Shown here piece by piece: positions 60,668-64,000 of a DNA stretch of 64,000 nt. The notes beneath the pieces were generated by a model. It searched no databases and had not been told where the DNA came from. It saw only the letters and a list, made by a program, of their open reading frames with translations. Numbering within the stretch: position 1 is the stretch's first letter; each line of letters starts with the position of its first letter. The position numbers and the translations under genes are program-made. Source of the DNA: Micromonospora antibiotica (lineage in GTDB: Bacteria; Actinomycetota; Actinomycetes; Mycobacteriales; Micromonosporaceae); NCBI RefSeq assembly GCF_017599305.1, contig NZ_JAGFWR010000015.1, positions 80,375 to 144,374 of the forward strand, written 5' to 3'.

Positions 60668-61935
60668 GGCAGCTCCAGGATCGCGACGGTCGGCCCACCT
60701 TCGGGACTGCTGAGGACGAGCGTCCCGTCGAACGTAGCACAGCGCCGTTCGATGCCCCGGAGTCCGGTGCCGAGCGAGGCGTCGGCCCCGCCCTGACCGT
60801 TGTCGATCACCACGGCCCGCAGCGCGCCGTCCTCGTGCCGCAGGTCGATGCTGGCCCGGTCGGCGTTGGCGTGCTTGACGATGTTGGTCAGCAGCTCGGA
60901 CAGGGCGAAGTAGACGGCGGACTCCGCCGGGGCGGCCAACCGGCCGGGCACGTCGGCGGTGACGTCGACGTCGATCGGGCTCTCCAGCGCGATGGCCCGG
61001 ATGGCATCCTCCAATCCCCGCTCGGCGAGCACCGGGGGGTGGATGCCCCGGATCAGGCAACGCAGCTCCTCCAGCGCGGAGGCGGTGGCGTTGCGCGCGT
61101 CGACCAGCAGGGTCTCCGCGACGTCCGGATTGGTCCGCAGCTGCCGGGTGGCCGCGCCGAGCTTCATGCCGATCGCGACCAGCCGTGCCTGTGCCCCGTC
61201 GTGCAGGTCCCGTTCGATCCGGCGCAGCTCGGTGGCCTGGATGTTGATCACATCCGAGCGGGTCTCGGAGAGGTGCCGCATCCGGGAGGCGATCTCCGCC
61301 CGTTCGCTCGGGCCGAGCAGCGTACGGGCGAAGTAGGCGTGCCCGGCCACCACCCCCGGGGAGGCGGCCACCCAGATCGCGAACACCACGAGGCTGACCA
61401 GCGCCCCGAGCACCGCGTGCGGCCAGGTGTCCATCGGGGTGAAGCCGTACCAGAAGTCCACCCCGGACTCGCGCATCAGCATCCAGAACCCGGCGGAGAG
61501 CACCAACCCCTCCACCGAGTAGACCAGCAGGGTCACCGGCAGCAGGCCGAGCACGAAGCCGACGAACACGTTGAGCAGGAGGAACAGCAGGTCACGCCAG
61601 GTCGCCGGGTCGGTGAGGATGGACCGGCAGCGCTGCACCCAGCCGACCACGCCCCGCTCGGTGGGCGGCGCGGGGAGGTAGGGCGTGGCGATCGGCACCC
61701 CGGCCCGGCCGGCGAGATCCCGGCACAGCCCGGTGACCCGGCGGACCAGCGGGGTGACCAGGGGCAACAGCAGCACCCCGACGCCGAGCGAGATGAACGC
61801 CGTGGCGAGCACGGTGGCGACGAGCAGGGCCAGGCTGAGCGCGGCGCTGGCGACGAGCAGCACACCGCGCCCGGTGGCGTACAGCGCCCGCGACAGGGCC
61901 CGCCCGGTGAGTCCCGTGGCGGTGGCGACGTCCAT
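60631..61935 (-). CDS. NarL-type sensor histidine kinase
   Basis: This 434-residue membrane kinase has hydrophobic segments near residues 24-65, 115-155 and 175-195, then a HisKA_3 dimerisation domain with His245 in RDLHDGAQ, and an HATPase domain with ELLTNIVKHANA, DNGQGG and GTGLRGIERR. No large external sensor domain is seen, so it may sense within the membrane. ATG 61935 has a moderate GGGGAG/AGGAC region upstream. It overlaps the response regulator by 37 nt and starts 17 nt after the Ser/Thr kinase gene. Confidence 0.93.
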   Translation of the reverse strand: MDVATATGLTGRALSRALYATGRGVLLVASAALSLALLVATVLATAFISLGVGVLLLPLVTPLVRRVTGLCRDLAGRAGVPIATPYLPAPPTERGVVGWVQRCRSILTDPATWRDLLFLLLNVFVGFVLGLLPVTLLVYSVEGLVLSAGFWMLMRESGVDFWYGFTPMDTWPHAVLGALVSLVVFAIWVAASPGVVAGHAYFARTLLGPSERAEIASRMRHLSETRSDVINIQATELRRIERDLHDGAQARLVAIGMKLGAATRQLRTNPDVAETLLVDARNATASALEELRCLIRGIHPPVLAERGLEDAIRAIALESPIDVDVTADVPGRLAAPAESAVYFALSELLTNIVKHANADRASIDLRHEDGALRAVVIDNGQGGADASLGTGLRGIERRCATFDGTLVLSSPEGGPTVAILELPCALYSPRTSSF

Positions 61936-61952
61936 GTCCTGCGGCTCCCCGG

Positions 61953-63467
61953 TCACGGCAGATCGATGGTGGTGCCCGCACTCAGTGGTGTGTCGTGGAC
62001 GACCAGTTGGCGCAACTCGGTGCCGACCGGCGTGTCGTAGACCAGTGATCCGCTGACCGTCGCGCCGGGCTTGATGTTCTTCGTCAACCGCTGCGTGTCC
62101 GGATAGTAGAGCAGTGACCGGGTGTCCGGTGTGTAACCACGCCCGTCGACGTCGACCAGCCGTTGGCTGAGCGGCCAGACAATGGTGCCCTTGGACCCTT
62201 TGTTGACCACGTCGACGTCGACCATGCAGAACACGCCGTCCGCCTTCTGGGTCAGCGGCCAGAACCCGATCTCCCGCGACCCGCAGTGCACCCCCCGTAC
62301 GGTGAATTCCAGCGACCCGTCCTGGCCGCTCGCGGTGGCGGGGGTGGGGCTCGGGGTGGGCGACGGGCTCGGGGTGGGGCTCGGCGTGACGCTGACCGGC
62401 GCGGACGGGTCCGGCCCGGCGGCCGGTGCGCCCCGCTGGTCGGCCTGGCGCAGCGCGACCACGCCCAGCACGACGGCGGCGACCACCGCCACCACCCCGG
62501 TCAACACCGCCGGCCAGGACGGCGGCGACCGGTGCGGCTGCGGCGGAGCGACCAGGGTGGCCGGCTGACCCACGACCGGATACCACCGGGTGCCGTCGAG
62601 CTGCTCGGTGGTCGCGGCGACCGGCTCCACCGCCGACCGGATGCTCGCCGTGTCGGCGCTGCCGACCAGGATCAGCATCGCCTCCCGGGCGGTGGGCCGC
62701 TGCCGGGGGTCGGTACGCAGCGCCCGGGCGACCACCGCGGCCAGGCCGGCGGGCAGTCCACTCAGGTCGGGCCCGCCGGCCTGGTGGACCCGGGGGTCGA
62801 CCGGCAGCCGACCGGTGGCGGCCCAACCGACGAGGATGCCCCAGGCGTAGACGTCGGCGGGCTGGGCCGGGGGGAAGCCGGCGAGCCGTTCCGGGGCCAA
62901 CCAGCCCGGGGTGCCGTACGAGGGACCGGTGGTCGGGTCGAGGACCTCGATCAGGCTCGCCAACCCGAAGTCGATGACCTTCGGCCCGAACGGGGACAGC
63001 AGCACGTTGCGGGGGGTCAGGTCGCCGTGGGCCAGCCCGGCGGCGTGGATCGCGGTGAGCCCGGCGGCCACGCCGACGGCCAGCGCCTCGGCCTGGGGCC
63101 CGGAGAGCGAGCCGTGCCGGGTCACGTGCTCGTGCAGGGACGACCCGGTCACGTACTCCGTGACGAGGTAGGGGACCGGCCCCTGCGGGTCGGCGTCGAG
63201 CACCCGGGCGGTGCAGAAGTCGGCCACCCGGCCGGCGGCGGCGACCTCCCGGGTGAACCGTCGCCGGAACTCCGGCCGGGACCGCAGCTCGTCGTGGACG
63301 ACCTTGACCGCCACCCGGCTCCCGCCCGGCGCCTCGGCCAGGAAGACCACCCCCATGCCGCCGGACCCGAGCAGGCGGCGTAGCCGGTAGGGTCCGACAT
63401 GGTCCGGATCACCCGGCCGAAGCGGCGACCCCGGCTCGGCCACTGCGCCGCTGGTCAGCTCGCCCAT
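61953..63467 (-). CDS. Membrane Ser/Thr protein kinase (PknB-like) with external domain
   Basis: This 504-residue protein has a kinase domain (about 27-280) with GSGGMG loop, Lys55 in VAVKVV, catalytic-loop HGDLTPRN (Asp149; HGD replaces HRD) and DFG (166-168). A Pro/Ala-rich linker leads to one TM (about 319-341), a Ser/Pro repeat stalk and a C-terminal external beta-rich domain of about 130 residues that looks like DUF4352. The missing Arg of HRD suggests activation without activation-loop phosphorylation. It leads an operon with the histidine kinase and response regulator, an unusual mix of Ser/Thr and two-component signalling. ATG 63467 has no clear ribosome binding site. Confidence 0.92.
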   Translation of the reverse strand: MGELTSGAVAEPGSPLRPGDPDHVGPYRLRRLLGSGGMGVVFLAEAPGGSRVAVKVVHDELRSRPEFRRRFTREVAAAGRVADFCTARVLDADPQGPVPYLVTEYVTGSSLHEHVTRHGSLSGPQAEALAVGVAAGLTAIHAAGLAHGDLTPRNVLLSPFGPKVIDFGLASLIEVLDPTTGPSYGTPGWLAPERLAGFPPAQPADVYAWGILVGWAATGRLPVDPRVHQAGGPDLSGLPAGLAAVVARALRTDPRQRPTAREAMLILVGSADTASIRSAVEPVAATTEQLDGTRWYPVVGQPATLVAPPQPHRSPPSWPAVLTGVVAVVAAVVLGVVALRQADQRGAPAAGPDPSAPVSVTPSPTPSPSPTPSPTPATASGQDGSLEFTVRGVHCGSREIGFWPLTQKADGVFCMVDVDVVNKGSKGTIVWPLSQRLVDVDGRGYTPDTRSLLYYPDTQRLTKNIKPGATVSGSLVYDTPVGTELRQLVVHDTPLSAGTTIDLP

Positions 63468-63569
63468 GTAGACAAGTGTCCCATGGCGGGTCGAGGCCCG
63501 CGCCCCCTCAGCCGTCCCCGCTGGACGCCCCGTGGGGACGCCGTGCGGGCCTGCGCTGGGGACGCCTGG

Positions 63570-63615
63570 TAGGGGATCGCTAAGGGTTGGCAGGGCCGGG
63601 GGCGGACCCTAGCGT
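63570..63615 (+). promoter_or_regulatory. Regulon-type promoter upstream of korA
   Basis: TAGGGG and TAAGGG, with G-runs starting at 63572 and 63584, lie 38 and 26 nt upstream of the -10 box TAGCGT (63610-63615). Unlike the other sites it has a good -35 box, TTGGCA (63587-63592), at a 17-nt spacer. The nearest plus-strand gene is korA, about 200 nt on. Confidence 0.6.
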
Positions 63616-63646
63616 GTGGTCGCACGCGCTCGCCGGCGCTTGATGC

Positions 63647-63685
63647 GGTCGGCGACCCCGCCGGCTGACGACGGGGTCGCCGACC
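63647..63685. terminator. 14-bp perfect hairpin in the korA leader
   Basis: Arms 63647-63660 and 63672-63685 with an 11-nt loop begin about 25 nt after the predicted transcription start. It could be an attenuator, or a terminator of an upstream transcript. Confidence 0.6.
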
Positions 63686-63819
63686 CCGGTGGTACGGGCT
63701 GCCGCCGATGCGGCACCGACAACCGATGGTCGCGCCGGCGTCGCCGGGGACCACCGCGCCGGCCACCGCGCCGTCGTCGTGGTGCGCGCCGCCCGGACTA
63801 GAGAGGGACGTGAGCACCC

Positions 63820-64000
63820 ATGACCCCGACGACACGGTACGACGATGCGCAGCCGCCGGGCGGCGGGACCCCCGGCCCCAAGCAGATCCGTCAGTTGGAC
63901 CGGGTGGTGATCCGGTTTGCGGGTGACTCGGGTGATGGGATGCAGTTGACGGGGGACAGGTTCACCTCGGAGACGGCGCAGTTGGGGAATGATATTTCGA
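63820..64000 (+). CDS. korA: 2-oxoacid:ferredoxin oxidoreductase alpha subunit (3' partial)
   Basis: Sixty residues are visible before the window ends. After a Pro/Gly-rich lead, the stretch RVVIRFAGDSGDGMQLTGDRFTSE matches the start of the KorA/PorA gamma-alpha subunit of 2-oxoglutarate:ferredoxin oxidoreductases in actinomycetes. The enzyme oxidises a 2-oxoacid to acyl-CoA while reducing ferredoxin, and normally needs a KorB partner encoded next. ATG 63820 has GAGAGGGA about 11 nt upstream. Codon use shifts to more T- and A-ending codons than in the cluster, suggesting the cluster edge. Confidence 0.85.
   Translation, partial: MTPTTRYDDAQPPGGGTPGPKQIRQLDRVVIRFAGDSGDGMQLTGDRFTSETAQLGNDIS

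Noticed and set aside
63616..63801. Small Arg-rich open frame before korA
   Set aside because: Its composition is what random GC-rich DNA gives, it spans the 14-bp hairpin, and it has no ribosome binding site.

Overview
The window is very GC-rich actinomycete DNA, most likely Micromonosporaceae. That is inferred from base composition, gene families and the kind of cluster; no rRNA or taxonomic marker is present. It covers most of a type I modular PKS cluster for a polyene macrolactam, one flank of its regulation and export genes, and the start of what looks like housekeeping DNA.

Layout. Positions 1-14651 hold the 3' part of the terminal PKS, whose 5' end lies outside the window. It contains AT-DH-KR-ACP, two full KS-AT-DH-KR-ACP modules and a thioesterase. 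Next come an amidase-type alpha/beta hydrolase (14684), a divergent HxlR regulator and aldo/keto reductase pair (15673-17104), a stand-alone carrier protein (17171-17425, minus) and a divergent adenylation enzyme (17584-19179). A 484-bp repeat- and hairpin-rich spacer follows. A minus-strand operon then occupies 24863-19664: KamA-type radical SAM aminomutase, aminotransferase-fold PLP enzyme, discrete acyltransferase and second adenylation enzyme. P450 and ferredoxin (25221-26641) precede the 7,089-residue first PKS (26790-48059), which has a loading ACP plus four KS-AT-DH-KR-ACP modules.

The right part holds an orphan PqqD-like protein, a TetR/MFS export pair, a type II thioesterase, a small conserved protein, a large LuxR (LAL) regulator behind an 831-bp non-coding region, a MacB-like ABC exporter, a minus-strand Ser/Thr kinase, histidine kinase and response regulator operon, and the start of korA.

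How it works (family knowledge plus inference). The starter genes match the vicenistatin-type beta-amino-acid cassette. The aminomutase makes a beta-amino acid, probably beta-glutamate. The PLP enzyme may convert that to 3-aminobutyrate. The VinN-like enzyme loads it on the VinL-like carrier, the VinM-like enzyme caps it with an amino acid, and the VinK-like acyltransferase moves it to the loading ACP. The VinJ-like hydrolase removes the cap and the terminal TE closes the lactam. All seven visible modules carry B-type KRs and DHs, so they should make a long polyene. Two modules (B2, B3) use methylmalonyl-CoA and the others malonyl-CoA.

The most unusual signal is a shared promoter design at seven places: G-rich (C/T)TAGGGG elements set about 48, 38 and 27 nt upstream of a TACGCT/TAGCGT-like -10 box, usually with no -35 box. 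This looks like a cluster regulon read by a LuxR-type activator. Also notable are blocks of near-identical or identical DNA with atypical wobble bases inside the PKS genes, a perfect 27-bp-arm palindrome, a lysine-binding-site change in the aminomutase, and a degenerate DH motif in the last module.
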